Assembly: GCF_007830355.1 (NCBI RefSeq)
Contig: NZ_VLKO01000011.1
Span: 1 to 64,000, forward strand
Origin: Flavobacterium tiangeerense
GTDB taxonomy: Bacteria; Bacteroidota; Bacteroidia; Flavobacteriales; Flavobacteriaceae
DNA: 64,000 bases
Direction of reading: 5' to 3'
A program made the translations under genes and the position numbers. This document shows, one piece after another, positions 43,101 to 55,023 of this stretch; position 1 is the stretch's first letter; the number at the start of each line of letters is the position of its first letter. A model generated the notes under the pieces. The model was not told the origin of the DNA. It saw only the letters and a program-made list of their open reading frames with translations, and did no database searches.

Positions 43101-46100
43101 TATCTCTACGATGAAAAAGGGAAATTTGTAAAATGGAACCAAAATTTTGAAGAAATAACGGGATACAATGAGGAAGAAATTTTGAGTATGAGTCCACTTG
43201 ATTTCTTTGATGACGATCAAAAAAAGAGACTCGCTCCCCGAATACAATCTATATTTGATACCAAACAAGGCAATTCTGATAAAAATAGTGAAGGTTTTGA
43301 ACTTGAATTCTTTACTAAGTCTAAAAATAAAATTCCGTACTATGTAAACTCAAGATGTATTTCATACGAAGGTAAAAAATGCATCGTAGGGATGGGAGTA
43401 GATCTTACCGAGATTAAAAAAGCAGAAGAGAAAATTAGAGCTGCCAATGAGCGTTTTGAAATGATCTCAGCAGCTACAAATGATGCTGTTTTTGAAGTCA
43501 ACTTAATAACAGGTGAAAGCTGGAATAATCAAGCATTTATTGATTTGTTAGGTTTTGGTAGCACAGTTGCAAATGGTGTCAATAATATGATTGTTTGGCG
43601 TTCTAAACTGCATCCAGATGATAGAGATAGGGTTGTCAAAAAACTGGAAGACACATACGCTGGAACTACAAATAATTGGTCTGATGAGTTCAGGTTCATG
43701 AAAGCTGATGGAACCTACGGAATATTTTTTGACAGAGGTATAATAACCAGAAATGAAGATGGTAAAGCGGTCCTACTCAATGGAGCATTAACGGAAATTA
43801 CTGAATTAAAGAATATCAAAGAGCAGCTTGAAAACAGTGAAGAACGCTATAAAAGTTTGATTGAGCAAGCTTCAGATGCAATTATGATCAGTAATAGCAA
43901 AGGTAAATTACTTGAAGTTAATGAAAGTGCTTGTAAAATGCTAGGCTTTACAAAAGAAGAATTATGTACTAAAAACTTTAAGAATTTATACATTACAGAT
44001 GAGCTTGTCAAAAAACAATTAATTTTCAATGAATTAATAAATACAGAGCAAACATTGATGGAGTGTAATATGTTGCACAAAAATGGTGCTTCTATTGCTG
44101 TAGAGATTACAGCTAAAAAAATTGTAGACGGTAGAATTGTAGCTATTGTAAGGGATGTAAGTGAGCGTAAACAAATTGATGATGAGTTTATGCGCATGCA
44201 CAAAAAAATGGAGGCTATACTTGGCGCAATTCCAGATATGCTTTTTGAAATTAATCTTGATGGTAAAATTTTTAATTATCACTCTCGTAGAGACGATTTA
44301 CTTGCTGTACCACCAGAATATTTTTTAGATAAAAAGTTTTCGGATGTGCTGCCTGAATCTGCCTCAAACATAATTCTTGAAGCTATCAATGAAGCTTCGG
44401 TTGATGGATTTTCAGCGGGTAAGCAATACATTCTTGAGTTAGCTCAAGAAACACATTGGTTTGAACTTTCGGTTGCACCAATGAAAGAAAATTTAGATAA
44501 CGAAATTCACTTTATTTGCCTGTGTAGGGATATTACTAAAGCGAAACAATCTGATATTGCATTCTTTAAAAGTGAAGAACGATACCGCGGATTATTGAAT
44601 AACCTTGATGCAGGAATCATGGTATACAAACCTGATGCCTCCATTATTGTAAACAATCAAAAAGCAAATGAATTATTAGGACTAACAGATGAAGAGTTGA
44701 AAGGCATTTCTACTCATGATAGAAATCTTACTCTTTATGATGAATTTGGAAATGAATTGTTAGTTGAGAAATATCCAGTAAACCAAATTATTTCAACTAA
44801 AGCGTCCTTAAAAAACTTTAAGATGGGTGTAGTTCACACCTCTAGAAAAGAACCAATATGGGTTTTGGTAAACGGGTATCCTGACTTTGATCACTGTGGA
44901 GATATCAATGAAATTGTAATTAGTTTTATGGATATAACAGATCAAAAAGTGCTTGAAATGGAACTCCTTAAAGCTAAAGAATTAGCTGAAGCTGCAAACA
45001 AAGCCAAGACAGATTTCTTAGCTAATATGAGTCATGAAATTAGAACACCCTTAAATGGTATCATAGGATTTACACATTTATTAATGAAGTCTAATCTTAA
45101 GAAAAATCAAGCGGAGTATATGACCACTGTAAATGAATCTGCTACTTCATTAATGGATATTGTAAATGATGTTTTGGATTTCTCCAAAATAGAATCGGGT
45201 AAACTAGAGTTGAATCTTGAAAAAGTAAATCTGTTTAAACTAACAAATCAAGTAATCAACTTGTTTAAGATTCAGGCCATCAAAAAAAATATTAACTTAA
45301 TCCTTGATATTGATAAATCAGTGCCACAATACATCATTGCGGACTCTGTTAGACTCAAGCAAATTTTAGTAAACTTGTTAAGCAATGCAATAAAGTTTAC
45401 TCATTTTGGAGAAATTAGATTGGATATTAGTCAAATTGATAAAAATAAAAAACAATCAGCAACAATAAAGTTTTCGGTTAAGGATACTGGTGTTGGGATT
45501 AAAACTTATAATAATGAAAAAATATTCAAATCCTTTGTACAAGAAGACAACTCTACAAATAGAAAGTTTGGTGGTACAGGATTAGGATTGGCTATCTCAA
45601 ATCAGTTGCTGGCATTAATGGATAGTAAGTTAGAATTAATCAGTAAATACGGTGATGGTAGTGATTTTTACTTTGTGGTCAAATTTACAAGAGCGAGTTT
45701 CAAAAATGATTTAGACACACCAATTATTCCTAAAAATAATATCGTAACTAGCTTGCCGGAATGTATTTTAGATGATAAGAGAGTTTTGATTGTTGAGGAT
45801 AATAAAATCAATATGTTGCTAGCTAAAACATTAGTGAAAAGAATCATTTCTAATTGTCAAATTTTTGAAGCCAAAGATGGTAACGAAGCTGTGGAACTTT
45901 ATGAAAAAGAAAGACCTGATGTAATTCTTATGGACATACAAATGCCTAATAAAAACGGTTATGAAGCCACTGATGAGATTAGAAAATTTGAAAACTCTCA
46001 AGACATCCCTATCATTGCCATTACAGCAGGAATCATGGTAGGGGATAAAGAAAAATGTTTTGAAGCAGGAATGAATGATTATCTTCCTAAACCAATAATT

Positions 46101-46145
46101 CAAACAGATTTAGAGCGCGTGCTACAAGCTTGGTTGAAAAAATAA
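40107..46145 (+). CDS. Very large multi-PAS hybrid sensor histidine kinase
   Basis: 2012 residues, no signal peptide or membrane helix, so cytosolic. From N to C: five PAS/PAC units (about 32-150, 155-275, 297-415, 420-540, 545-665), a GAF domain (about 690-840), six more PAS units (about 857-975, 985-1100, 1110-1235, 1245-1360, 1370-1485, 1490-1620), HisKA with [12 protein letters not shown] (about 1640), HATPase ([20 protein letters not shown]) and a receiver domain with phospho-aspartate in I-L-M-D-I-Q-M-P (about 1945) and conserved lysine in L-P-K-P. Kinase and receiver motifs are complete. No DNA-binding output and no partner regulator is nearby. Solitary gene with its own terminator. 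Confidence 0.93.
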   Translation: MNEANYSYDELLILVKQKELQLQTLIEKESCKKNFEQLIHSSQDFVCVANADCYFKEINPPFVAVLGYTEQELLSQPFLNFIHPEDLEKSLNEVKRLGKEKESINFENRYLKKNGEIISIQWIITVSHQHGLAYGIGRDVTCIKRIQEQLLESEKLLNDAQHIAKLGSWRYELDTKEMFWSKELYIIYELTKVPYQDLYQEFLNIFSSQDVTFFLDKVNLALIDKKEFDFERKVLFSKNNEKWLYAIVTPQVDQSGNVIAFHGTVQDITEKKRIEYEIKKREKVEVAQQIQLIQRESDLKFKNYIENAPDGVFVLDEYGNYLEVNHAATVLSSYSREELLTKKFGDLSGMENHKEYYREFKNLVEKGVAKKEIQAILKDGSKRYWQVEAVKIAENRFLGFVKDVTEKKAIEDKIAQNERRFRALIENNVDIISLVDEKLNIIFRSESAQRVTGWSHEDFDNISVFNFIHPDDQKEIPYLLKKALSEPSAPFFISLQLKHKKGHYIWLEGYVNNLLHDPDIGGIVINLRDVTSTKKAQELLNEERNKFQKIAATSPGLIYSMRQNKDQSLSYTYASNAIQEIYGFHFEDIEFDTSKLFERIHPDDINDVIDKIKITKTKLVPLKTQYRYFHPQKGLVWHEVNSLPVLEPEGTVICHGIITDITDRILAEQKIIKTNRLYSFISQMNQMIVRTTDEQTLFREACTIAVEIGKFKLAWIGMIDPVSEKVLPAMVAGEHENYVSVIKTISTNKNIPAGQGPIGRSVNDKKHVVCNNIETDSSMNLWKQEALGRNYKSLLAIPIKKFGNVVGVITFYAGEINFFDDEEITLLIEATEDISFALEIFEKETLRKQAEETIFESEQRYHTLTEVSPVGIFRTDPTGYTTYVNPYWSQLSGLSFQEALGNGWFRAVHPDDIVNLAGRWNNDTKKLSSSFSEYRFVRPDGSISWVMGKAIPERNVKNEILGYIGTITDITERKLAESEILKEKQLSEVVINSLPGIFYLYDEKGKFVKWNQNFEEITGYNEEEILSMSPLDFFDDDQKKRLAPRIQSIFDTKQGNSDKNSEGFELEFFTKSKNKIPYYVNSRCISYEGKKCIVGMGVDLTEIKKAEEKIRAANERFEMISAATNDAVFEVNLITGESWNNQAFIDLLGFGSTVANGVNNMIVWRSKLHPDDRDRVVKKLEDTYAGTTNNWSDEFRFMKADGTYGIFFDRGIITRNEDGKAVLLNGALTEITELKNIKEQLENSEERYKSLIEQASDAIMISNSKGKLLEVNESACKMLGFTKEELCTKNFKNLYITDELVKKQLIFNELINTEQTLMECNMLHKNGASIAVEITAKKIVDGRIVAIVRDVSERKQIDDEFMRMHKKMEAILGAIPDMLFEINLDGKIFNYHSRRDDLLAVPPEYFLDKKFSDVLPESASNIILEAINEASVDGFSAGKQYILELAQETHWFELSVAPMKENLDNEIHFICLCRDITKAKQSDIAFFKSEERYRGLLNNLDAGIMVYKPDASIIVNNQKANELLGLTDEELKGISTHDRNLTLYDEFGNELLVEKYPVNQIISTKASLKNFKMGVVHTSRKEPIWVLVNGYPDFDHCGDINEIVISFMDITDQKVLEMELLKAKELAEAANKAKTDFLANMSHEIRTPLNGIIGFTHLLMKSNLKKNQAEYMTTVNESATSLMDIVNDVLDFSKIESGKLELNLEKVNLFKLTNQVINLFKIQAIKKNINLILDIDKSVPQYIIADSVRLKQILVNLLSNAIKFTHFGEIRLDISQIDKNKKQSATIKFSVKDTGVGIKTYNNEKIFKSFVQEDNSTNRKFGGTGLGLAISNQLLALMDSKLELISKYGDGSDFYFVVKFTRASFKNDLDTPIIPKNNIVTSLPECILDDKRVLIVEDNKINMLLAKTLVKRIISNCQIFEAKDGNEAVELYEKERPDVILMDIQMPNKNGYEATDEIRKFENSQDIPIIAITAGIMVGDKEKCFEAGMNDYLPKPIIQTDLERVLQAWLKK

Positions 46146-46165
46146 CTTTCAACGATGAGGTTCAT

Positions 46166-46202
46166 AAAAAAAAGGTATTTGAGTAGTCAAATACCTTTTT
46201 TA
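46166..46202. terminator. Terminator between the kinase and the TPMT-HMA gene
   Basis: AAAGGTATTTGA and TCAAATACCTTT pair around a short loop with A and T runs on the two sides. Convergent genes flank it. Confidence 0.85.
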
Positions 46203-46250
46203 TGGTTTTTAGAGATATTAAGTTCAATACAAATTAGTACTGCATATTTT

Positions 46251-47090
46251 CTAGATAGTACTTTGCGGCGCAATTGAATAATTAGCTTCATATAAAAGAG
46301 CTTCTTGAAGTTTTTCAATTGCAATCATTGATTGACTTACAATGACAATTTCTTGGAAGTTTGTACTTATTGAAACTTGAAGTATACCTTCGATATCAGT
46401 TAATTTTGAATCTATTGTTTCGGCACATGTAGAGCAAGTGACTCCTTTTAATTCATACAAGTTCACAATCACATTCGTGTTTTTTTCAAACGTAAAAAAC
46501 AACTCTGAATTAGCTCTTGGCGAAATGGAGTTCTGAGCAATCTCCATTTTTTGGATACGGAAAGCATTTTTAAAAAGGGCTTCATATTCTTTTTGGCTTC
46601 CGCCAAAAGGAGGCCCAGACTCAAATTCTCTGTTAAAAAACAGGCCAACTAGAATTCCATTTTCAGCTAAAAGTTGGTGCATTTTCCACATGTATTTTTG
46701 TCGCATGAAGGGTGGAATAGCACAGAAAAAGGTTTGTTCTATAATACAGTCATATTGACCAGAATGTGTAAAAAAATCACCTTGAATAATCTTTATGTTT
46801 GGATTGTTAGCATGTTTTTTTGTTAAGGCTGCAACCGGTGATGGTGCAATATCAATAACAGTGATGTTAGTAAAACCATTTTGTAGCAAGTAATCAGCCT
46901 CGTGACTGTTGCCGCAACCAGGAATTAAAATACGCCAGTCTTTATTGGTTATAGTATTTATAAATTCTTGAAGTGGTGGCGCTATGGTTCCCAAATCCCA
47001 CTTTGTAGTTTGTGCAACATATTGCGATTCCCAATAATTAGCATCAATGGGTTGTTCGCAGCTGACTACACAACATTTTAAATCAGACAT
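46251..47090 (-). CDS. Thiopurine-methyltransferase-like protein fused to a C-terminal HMA metal-binding domain
   Basis: 279 residues. The N-terminal part (about 18-200) is a TPMT-type SAM-dependent methyltransferase: Y-W-E-S-Q-Y, W-D-L-G-x-x-x-P, SAM loop I-P-G-C-G-N-S-H-E-A, then E-Q-T-F-F-C-A-I-P-P and G-P-P-F-G-G-S. The C-terminal part (about 207-275) is a heavy-metal-associated domain with metal motif G-V-T-C-S-T-C-A-E-T. TPMT relatives methylate sulfur, selenium or tellurium compounds; HMA domains bind Cu(I) or similar thiophilic metals. The fusion suggests a methyltransferase acting on metal- or metalloid-thiol compounds; this is inference. Last gene of the crp-tauE-MBL/rhodanese operon, after an 82-bp gap. 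Confidence 0.85.
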   Translation of the reverse strand: MSDLKCCVVSCEQPIDANYWESQYVAQTTKWDLGTIAPPLQEFINTITNKDWRILIPGCGNSHEADYLLQNGFTNITVIDIAPSPVAALTKKHANNPNIKIIQGDFFTHSGQYDCIIEQTFFCAIPPFMRQKYMWKMHQLLAENGILVGLFFNREFESGPPFGGSQKEYEALFKNAFRIQKMEIAQNSISPRANSELFFTFEKNTNVIVNLYELKGVTCSTCAETIDSKLTDIEGILQVSISTNFQEIVIVSQSMIAIEKLQEALLYEANYSIAPQSTI

Positions 47091-47172
47091 ATTATTTTTT
47101 TGTTCTAATTGTTACTTCTAGTTTGGGTTTCTAAGTATTTACTACAGAATTATTCCTGAAGGATTTATTATT

Positions 47173-48591
47173 TTAATATTTTAATATTTTACTTTGGCAG
47201 ACAAAATCTGTTTTTGGAATACTCGTTTTTGCAATTGCGTTGAATCCTCCTTCAATTTCGGTAAAGTTTCTAAAACCGCGAGCCTCAAGGATGGAAGCCG
47301 CTATCATACTGCGGTACCCACCAGCACAATGAATGTAAAAATGTTCTTTTGGGTCAATATCTTTAATCCAGTCATTTATAGCAGCAAGTGGCTTATTATA
47401 GGCTTCATCTACGTGTTCTGCACTATATTCAGTTTCTTTTCTAATATCAACGATCTTGCTTTCACCTATTTTTACTTCTTGTTCAAATTGTCCTGCCGAA
47501 ATTCTATTGATTGTATCTACCTCATTTCCAGCATTCACCCACGAATCAAATCCTCCGTCAAGATGACCTAATAAGTTATCAAACCCTACACGACTCAATC
47601 GCGTTACTGTTTCTTCCTCTTGTCCTACTTCGCAAATTATCAATATAGGTTGTTGTACATCAGCCACTAGCGCACCTACCCAAGGAGCAAAATCACCATC
47701 TATACCTATGTTTATTGATTGCGGGATAAATCCTTTTGCGAAAACACCGTTTTTACGAGTGTCAAGGAGTAGCGCACCATTTTCTTCGGCAGCAGTCTCA
47801 AATTCTCTAGGAGATAGCGCTCGCATTCCTAAATTTAGAACACTTTCAAAACTGTCATAGCCTTTTTTATTCATGGCTACATTCATACCAAAATACGCTG
47901 GCGGAGGCAATAAACCATCTGTAACTTCAGCAATAAACTCTGCCTCAGTCATTGTTGCGCGTAAGGCATAATTTGTTTCTTTTTGATTTCCAATGGTTGA
48001 AACCGTTTCTTTACTCATGTTTTTTCCACAAGCACTACCCGCGCCATGTGCAGGATACACAATAACATCATCAGCCAAGGTCATAATTTTATCACGTAGC
48101 GAATGATATAAGGTAGCTGCAAGCTGATCTTGTGTCATGTGAGCCGCTTTTTGAGCTAGATCAGGTCTTCCAACATCACCTATGAATAAGGTGTCACCAG
48201 AAAAAATGGCATGGTCTTTTCCGTTTTCATCAATTAATAAAAACGTAGTACTTTCCATGGTGTGTCCTGGAGTATGCAACACCTTGATTGTAACATTTCC
48301 TAAAGTAAAAATTTGACCGTCAATTGCTGTTATGCATTCAAATTCACAAGTGGCATTTGGACCATAAACAATAGGAGCATTTGTAGAACGACTCAAATCT
48401 AAGTGTCCGGAAACAAAATCAGCGTGAAAATGCGTTTCAAAAATGTATTTTAATGCCACACCGTCTCTTTTTAATCTATCAAGATATGGCTGCGTTTCTC
48501 TAAGCGGGTCTATTATGGCAGCTTCACCATTTGAAGTAATATAATAGGCACCTTGTGCTAAACATCCTGTATATATTTGTTCAATTTTCAT
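47173..48591 (-). CDS. MBL-fold (persulfide dioxygenase-like) protein with two rhodanese domains, module 1
   Basis: 472 residues. The N-terminal MBL domain (about 1-240) has T-H-F-H-A-D-F-V-S-G-H (about 54-64), H-T-P-G-H-T-M-E-S (about 108) and F-S-G-D-T-L-F-I-G-D-V-G-R-P-D-L, the ETHE1-like arrangement. Rhodanese domain 1 (about 265-355) has a loop I-I-C-E-V-G-Q with a cysteine; domain 2 (about 370-460) has the active-type loop H-C-A-G-G-Y-R-S. Such fusions oxidise persulfides to sulfite and transfer sulfane sulfur. Beside a sulfite exporter and a Crp regulator; a Crp-type site and -7 box lie just upstream. It has a paralogue at 61553-62953. Confidence 0.9.
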   Translation of the reverse strand: MKIEQIYTGCLAQGAYYITSNGEAAIIDPLRETQPYLDRLKRDGVALKYIFETHFHADFVSGHLDLSRSTNAPIVYGPNATCEFECITAIDGQIFTLGNVTIKVLHTPGHTMESTTFLLIDENGKDHAIFSGDTLFIGDVGRPDLAQKAAHMTQDQLAATLYHSLRDKIMTLADDVIVYPAHGAGSACGKNMSKETVSTIGNQKETNYALRATMTEAEFIAEVTDGLLPPPAYFGMNVAMNKKGYDSFESVLNLGMRALSPREFETAAEENGALLLDTRKNGVFAKGFIPQSINIGIDGDFAPWVGALVADVQQPILIICEVGQEEETVTRLSRVGFDNLLGHLDGGFDSWVNAGNEVDTINRISAGQFEQEVKIGESKIVDIRKETEYSAEHVDEAYNKPLAAINDWIKDIDPKEHFYIHCAGGYRSMIAASILEARGFRNFTEIEGGFNAIAKTSIPKTDFVCQSKILKY

Positions 48592-48611
48592 TTTATAATT
48601 TTTTATTAGTA

Positions 48612-48656
48612 CAAATGTACTTCTGTTTTTTTGTTTGTACAGTGATATTTGTTACA
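48612..48656 (-). promoter_or_regulatory. Promoter with Crp-type operator of MBL-rhodanese gene 1
   Basis: The palindrome TGTAACAAATATCACT (minus strand, 48641-48656) has CRP spacing, TGTAA-N6-TCACT. A -7 box TACATTTG occupies 48619-48612. The operator centre is 36.5 nt from the final G of the -7 box, the same as at two other sulfur genes in this window. This places the regulator near -43, an activator position. Confidence 0.7.
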
Positions 48657-48664
48657 TAAAGTTT

Positions 48665-49456
48665 TTATTTAAAAAAAAATTCTTTAGTAATTATGTATAT
48701 GCCCATAAAAAGTACAAACCAACCAAAAATAGGTTTTAGTTGCGCTCCATCTATTTTTTTTGATAGTTTTAAACCAATGATCATTCCTATAAACGCCATC
48801 CCCGATATTAAAAAAAGAATTTTATAATTTATGGGTGTACCAATGTATAAATCTCCGCCAAAACCAATACTCGAGTTGATGAAAATAATAAGCAATGACG
48901 TGCCAACTGCTTGTTTCATGGGTAAATTTGCAAAGAATAAAAGAGCTGGTATAATTAAAAATCCGCCTCCGGCACCCAGAAATCCCGTTACAATCCCGAT
49001 GAGAAATCCAATGCCACTCAGCTGTAGATAATTAGTTTTCGTTGAAGTTACTACTACCGTTTTAGATTTTCTAATCATGGCAAGTGCCGATGCAATCATG
49101 AGAACTGAAAAAACAGCCATAATAAGAACATTTTTTGAGACTTGATATGAGGCTATTGAGAATAGGGTAGTGGCTATTTTGGGAAATATAACTTCGCGAA
49201 TTATTAATATTGAAACTACTGATGGTATTGCAAAGTACAAAGCCGATTTGATTTTTAAATTCCCCATCTTGTAATGACTAATACATCCAAATAAAGCTGT
49301 GATGCCAACTATAAAAAGAGAATAACTAGTCGCAATTTCGGGATCTATTTTAAAAAGATATACTAAAATAGGTATGGTAAGAATGGATCCACCGCCGCCT
49401 ATTAATCCTAGTGATAGCCCAATTATGATGGATGCAATGTATCCTAAATATTCCAT
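48665..49456 (-). CDS. TauE/SafE family sulfite/sulfonate exporter (TSUP), module 1
   Basis: 263 residues, about eight membrane helices, with both duplicated TSUP motifs: G-L-I-G-G-G-G-S-I-L at residue 18 and G-F-L-G-A-G-G-G-F-L-I-I-P near 160. The family exports or imports sulfite, sulfoacetate or other sulfur anions; next to a persulfide dioxygenase-like protein, sulfite export is likely. Its last 30 residues are almost the same as those of the partial gene at the right edge of the window. Between crp (52 bp) and the MBL-rhodanese gene (73 bp). Confidence 0.9.
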   Translation of the reverse strand: MEYLGYIASIIIGLSLGLIGGGGSILTIPILVYLFKIDPEIATSYSLFIVGITALFGCISHYKMGNLKIKSALYFAIPSVVSILIIREVIFPKIATTLFSIASYQVSKNVLIMAVFSVLMIASALAMIRKSKTVVVTSTKTNYLQLSGIGFLIGIVTGFLGAGGGFLIIPALLFFANLPMKQAVGTSLLIIFINSSIGFGGDLYIGTPINYKILFLISGMAFIGMIIGLKLSKKIDGAQLKPIFGWFVLFMGIYIITKEFFFK

Positions 49457-49508
49457 AAACGTTGTTGTTGAAAGGTGAACTAATTTTTAAAAACGTAAAA
49501 TGTTAGTT

Positions 49509-50132
49509 TTAAAGAAGTTCAATATTATTACGATGAAGTGACACTTTTCCTCTTTGTTCCATTTTTTTTAACAATCGAGAAATTACTTCCCTTGATGTAT
49601 TTAAGTCAGATGCTATTTCTTGATGAGAAAGTTTTAGTTCTTTACAGCCACAAGAGGTTGAATGCCTTTGCAAATAAAATTCTAATCTTTCGTCCATAGC
49701 TCTAAAGGCAATGCTATCTATCACTTCAAGAACTTCTTCAAAGCGGCTTCTGTAGGTGTCAATAACAAATTCGTACCAGCTTCGGTGTTGCATCATCCAT
49801 TTATCCATCAATGGCAACGGAATCATAACCAGATCAACATCCTCTACAACAAGTGCCATAATTTGACTTTTTTCGTTTTTAGTAGCACAAATCATAGAAA
49901 TTGCACAAGCTTGTCCTGGTTGTAAATAATACATGAAAAATTCCCCTCCATTTTCATCTTCCCTGTAAATTTTTATTTTTCCTTGAATAACTAGTACGGT
50001 ACTTTTTATATACTGACCTGTACGCATAATTACGGTTCCAGCTGGATAAGATTGTAGCACTGCATTATTTTCTATATCGTGAACCAAATCAGCAGAAAAG
50101 GAATTGAATGATTTTTTTATGAAGTCAATCAT
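49509..50132 (-). CDS. Crp/Fnr family regulator of the sulfur module
   Basis: 207 residues: an N-terminal cNMP-type beta-roll (about 20-120) and a full C-terminal winged HTH (about 150-205) with H-Q-E-I-A-S-D-L-N-T-S-R-E-V-I-S-R-L-L. The recognition helix S-R-E-V-I-S-R keeps Arg, Glu and Arg at the three positions by which E. coli CRP reads GTGA. That fits the TGTWA-N6-TCACW operators found before three sulfur genes in this window. Two cysteines in C-G-C-K (about 165) could sense redox or persulfide state, which is speculative. First gene of a four-gene leftward operon, divergent from a rhodanese gene. Confidence 0.9.
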   Translation of the reverse strand: MIDFIKKSFNSFSADLVHDIENNAVLQSYPAGTVIMRTGQYIKSTVLVIQGKIKIYREDENGGEFFMYYLQPGQACAISMICATKNEKSQIMALVVEDVDLVMIPLPLMDKWMMQHRSWYEFVIDTYRSRFEEVLEVIDSIAFRAMDERLEFYLQRHSTSCGCKELKLSHQEIASDLNTSREVISRLLKKMEQRGKVSLHRNNIELL

Positions 50133-50393
50133 TTGTTGAATTTATATTTTCCATAAAAGTAATCTAAAATGCCAAATTTATTAGTTTTTTTAAAGACAAA
50201 ATACAATTAAACCTCTCATTAATAGGTTGTTAAAATTCAAATCCCTATCGATTTTGTAGGCTTATCAAGTATGTTATTTATTTTACTGATAGTGAATGTT
50301 TTACGCAATCGTTTTCTTAGGATTAATATCTAATTAACAATTGATACGATAATTGTTTGCTAAAAACATCGTATTTTTACAAAAAACAATACT

Positions 50394-50705
50394 ATGAATT
50401 TAACACAAGAAGAGTGGGTTTCTCAATATGAGGCCGACCAAAACACAGTAATTTTAGACGTAAGAACTGAAGATGAATTCAATGATGGTTTTATAGCTAA
50501 TGCCATAAATATTGATATTCATAGGGGACAAGATTTTGTAACTGAAATTGAAGCATTAGACAAAAACAAGAATTATTATATATACTGTAGATCAGGTATG
50601 CGTAGTGCAAAGGCTTGTGAAATTATGAATCAATTAGGATTTGAGAACACCTATAATTTACTAGGAGGTATTTTAGATTGGGAAGGTACTGTAGTAACGC
50701 CTTAA
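50394..50705 (+). CDS. Single-domain rhodanese
   Basis: 103 residues, one rhodanese domain. The active loop is Y-C-R-S-G-M-R-S-A (cysteine near residue 65), preceded by L-D-V-R-T-E-D-E-F and followed by L-L-G-G-I-L-D-W. It carries sulfane sulfur as a cysteine persulfide between donors and acceptors. No signal peptide, so cytosolic. Divergent from the crp-led sulfur operon, so it probably belongs to the same response. It is followed by gapN after 45 bp. Confidence 0.93.
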   Translation: MNLTQEEWVSQYEADQNTVILDVRTEDEFNDGFIANAINIDIHRGQDFVTEIEALDKNKNYYIYCRSGMRSAKACEIMNQLGFENTYNLLGGILDWEGTVVTP

Positions 50706-50750
50706 TATTGCGCATGCGCTTGCTGATTTTTAATTTTAAACCTCAAAAAA

Positions 50751-52331
50751 ATGAATGTGATTCCCGAAGAATATCAGATTAAGAGTTTATTAAATCAAGA
50801 CACCTATCTTGTTGATGGTGAATTAAAAAAATGGGAGGGACAAACTACTGCTGTTTTTTCTACAATTTCATCTACTCTGGAATACGGCCCTACCATACTT
50901 GGTTCAATACCATTTATGGGAGAAGAGGAAGCTCTAGAAGCTGTGCAAGCAGCAACTAATGCCTATAACAATGGTCAAGGACTTTGGCCTACCATGAAAG
51001 TGTCGGATCGTATTAAGTGCATGACAAATTTTGTCAAGCAAATGAAAACAACTCGAGCTGAGGTAGTAAAGTTCCTAATGTGGGAAATAGGAAAATCATT
51101 GCCAGATTCTGAAAAAGAGTTTGATAGAACCGTGGAATACATTTATGATACTATTGAAGATTATAAATTATTAGATAGAAATTCATCCCGATTTACTAAA
51201 AGCCAAGGTGTTAACGCCATGGTTCGTCGTGGTCCTCTCGGGGTTGTATTGTGTTTAGGACCGTATAATTATCCTTTAAATGAAACTTTTTCGTTGCTGA
51301 TTCCTGCATTGATTATGGGTAATACTGTAATTTTTAAGCCAGCAAAACATGGAGTTCTTTTAATTTCAACATTGTTAGAAGCTTTTAGAAATAGTTTTCC
51401 AAAAGGTGCCATCAATATCATTTACGGTAGAGGTCGTGAAGTAGCTTCGCCAATTATGAAATCTGGGAAAGTGGATATTCTGGCGTTGATAGGGAATAGT
51501 AAGTCGGCTATTGCACTTCAGGATCAGCATCCTAATAAAAACAGATTGCGATTAATATTAGGACTTGAAGCGAAAAACCCAGCCATTATTTTACCAGATG
51601 CTGATCTTGATTTGACTATTCAAGAATGTATATCGGGCACATTATCCTTTAATGGTCAGCGTTGTACAGCATTAAAAATAATATATGTTCATGAAAGTAT
51701 TGCAGATGAATTTAACACCAGGTTTGCTGCAAAAGTTGATGCTCTCGCTTTTGGTAATCCTTGGGACAAAGATGTAATGTTAACTCCTTTGCCGGAAAAA
51801 GAAAAGCCAGCTTACATCCAGGAGTTAATTGATGATGCAATTAAAAATGGTGCTACAATCATCAATGAAAAAGGGGGTGAGCATACGCCAAATTATATTT
51901 TCCCAGCAGTTCTGTTTCCAGTGAATAAAGAAATGAGAGTGTACCATGAAGAGCAGTTTGGACCTGTTGTTCCTGTCATGACTTTCAAAGATATTCAAGA
52001 GCCATTAAACGATATGGCTGAGTCTAACTATGGACAACAAGTAAGTTTATTTGGTAGGGATATTAAAACCATTGCACCATTAATTGATAGTTTAGTAAAT
52101 TTAGTGTGTCGAGTAAATTTGAATAGCTCTTGCCAAAGAGGTCCAGATGTGTATCCCTTTACAGGTCGAAAAGACTCAGCAGTGGGAACACTGAGTATTC
52201 ATGATGCGCTGCGCTCGTTCTCCATTAGAACCTTTGTTGCCTCAAAGGATAATGAGTACAATAATGAAATTTTACAAGCATTATTAAACAGCAAAGAATC
52301 AAATTTTGTAAACACTGATTATACTTTATAA
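50751..52331 (+). CDS. gapN: NADP-dependent non-phosphorylating glyceraldehyde-3-phosphate dehydrogenase (aldehyde dehydrogenase family)
   Basis: 526 residues of the aldehyde dehydrogenase superfamily, ALDH11/GapN-like. Cofactor loop I-F-K-P-A-K-H-G (about 197), catalytic Glu in L-G-L-E-A-K-N-P-A (about 272) and nucleophile Cys305 in G-Q-R-C-T-A are intact. GapN oxidises glyceraldehyde 3-phosphate directly to 3-phosphoglycerate, making NADPH and no ATP. Family assignment is good, but substrate specificity is not proven by motifs alone. It sits 45 bp after the rhodanese gene and may be cotranscribed. Confidence 0.82.
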   Translation: MNVIPEEYQIKSLLNQDTYLVDGELKKWEGQTTAVFSTISSTLEYGPTILGSIPFMGEEEALEAVQAATNAYNNGQGLWPTMKVSDRIKCMTNFVKQMKTTRAEVVKFLMWEIGKSLPDSEKEFDRTVEYIYDTIEDYKLLDRNSSRFTKSQGVNAMVRRGPLGVVLCLGPYNYPLNETFSLLIPALIMGNTVIFKPAKHGVLLISTLLEAFRNSFPKGAINIIYGRGREVASPIMKSGKVDILALIGNSKSAIALQDQHPNKNRLRLILGLEAKNPAIILPDADLDLTIQECISGTLSFNGQRCTALKIIYVHESIADEFNTRFAAKVDALAFGNPWDKDVMLTPLPEKEKPAYIQELIDDAIKNGATIINEKGGEHTPNYIFPAVLFPVNKEMRVYHEEQFGPVVPVMTFKDIQEPLNDMAESNYGQQVSLFGRDIKTIAPLIDSLVNLVCRVNLNSSCQRGPDVYPFTGRKDSAVGTLSIHDALRSFSIRTFVASKDNEYNNEILQALLNSKESNFVNTDYTL

Positions 52332-52369
52332 TCCGATTTAGTAGTTTTATAAAGCCATCTCAATGAACA

Positions 52370-52426
52370 TGCCCCAATAAGTTAGACACTAATTGGGGCA
52401 ATTTTTATGGAGAGAAAAATAAAATA
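52370..52426 (+). mobile_element. Remnant of the left end of an IS3-family insertion sequence
   Basis: TGCCCCAATAAGTTAGACAC followed by TAATTGGGGCA resembles the terminal inverted repeat and internal palindrome of IS3/IS150-group elements. It is followed by ATGGAGAGAAAAATAAAATA, which would begin an OrfA protein M-E-R-K-I-K and then breaks off at a stop. Only about 57 bp survive. The GCCCCAAT/ATTGGGGC stem may now also serve as the terminator of gapN. Confidence 0.55.
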
Positions 52427-52433
52427 GATTTCA

Positions 52434-52467
52434 TAAAAAAGGTGATCTATTGCTAGGTCACCTTTTA
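52434..52467 (-). terminator. Terminator of katG
   Basis: AAAAGGTGA and TCACCTTTT pair around a loop with a T-run on the minus strand, just past the katG stop codon. Confidence 0.8.
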
Positions 52468-52487
52468 AACAAATTAAAATTCAATAT

Positions 52488-54779
<2,292 letters not shown>

Positions 54780-55023
54780 TTAAAAAATTCGTAGTGAATT
54801 AAAAATTCAATAGATAAAAATTATAGTTTGAATTATTATTTATATGCTAATATATAAAATGTTACTCTTTCAAGCTCAAATTTAAGGTGTTAAGTTTGTA
54901 TTAGTCTCTTGTTATTTTGAATTTTTTTATGACATCAAAATATACACACACTCTAGATTGTTTTTATAAATCGTTAATTGTAAATTTAGAAAAAAAAATA
55001 TTTTGGAAAAAGACATTAATACT

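Noticed and set aside
43047..44282. Several minus-strand frames opposite the multi-PAS kinase
   Set aside because: The plus strand codes continuously for PAS domains here; the reverse frames have no recognisable motif.
41000..44600. Repeated PAS-coding segments considered as DNA repeats or a CRISPR-like array
   Set aside because: The repetition is at protein level only; DNA copies are diverged and unevenly spaced. I see no CRISPR array or cas gene anywhere in the window.
50133..50393. A fourth Crp-type operator before the crp gene or divergent rhodanese
   Set aside because: Half-sites such as AGTGAATGTTTTAC occur, but none fits the TGTWA-N6-TCACW palindrome, so autoregulation cannot be claimed.
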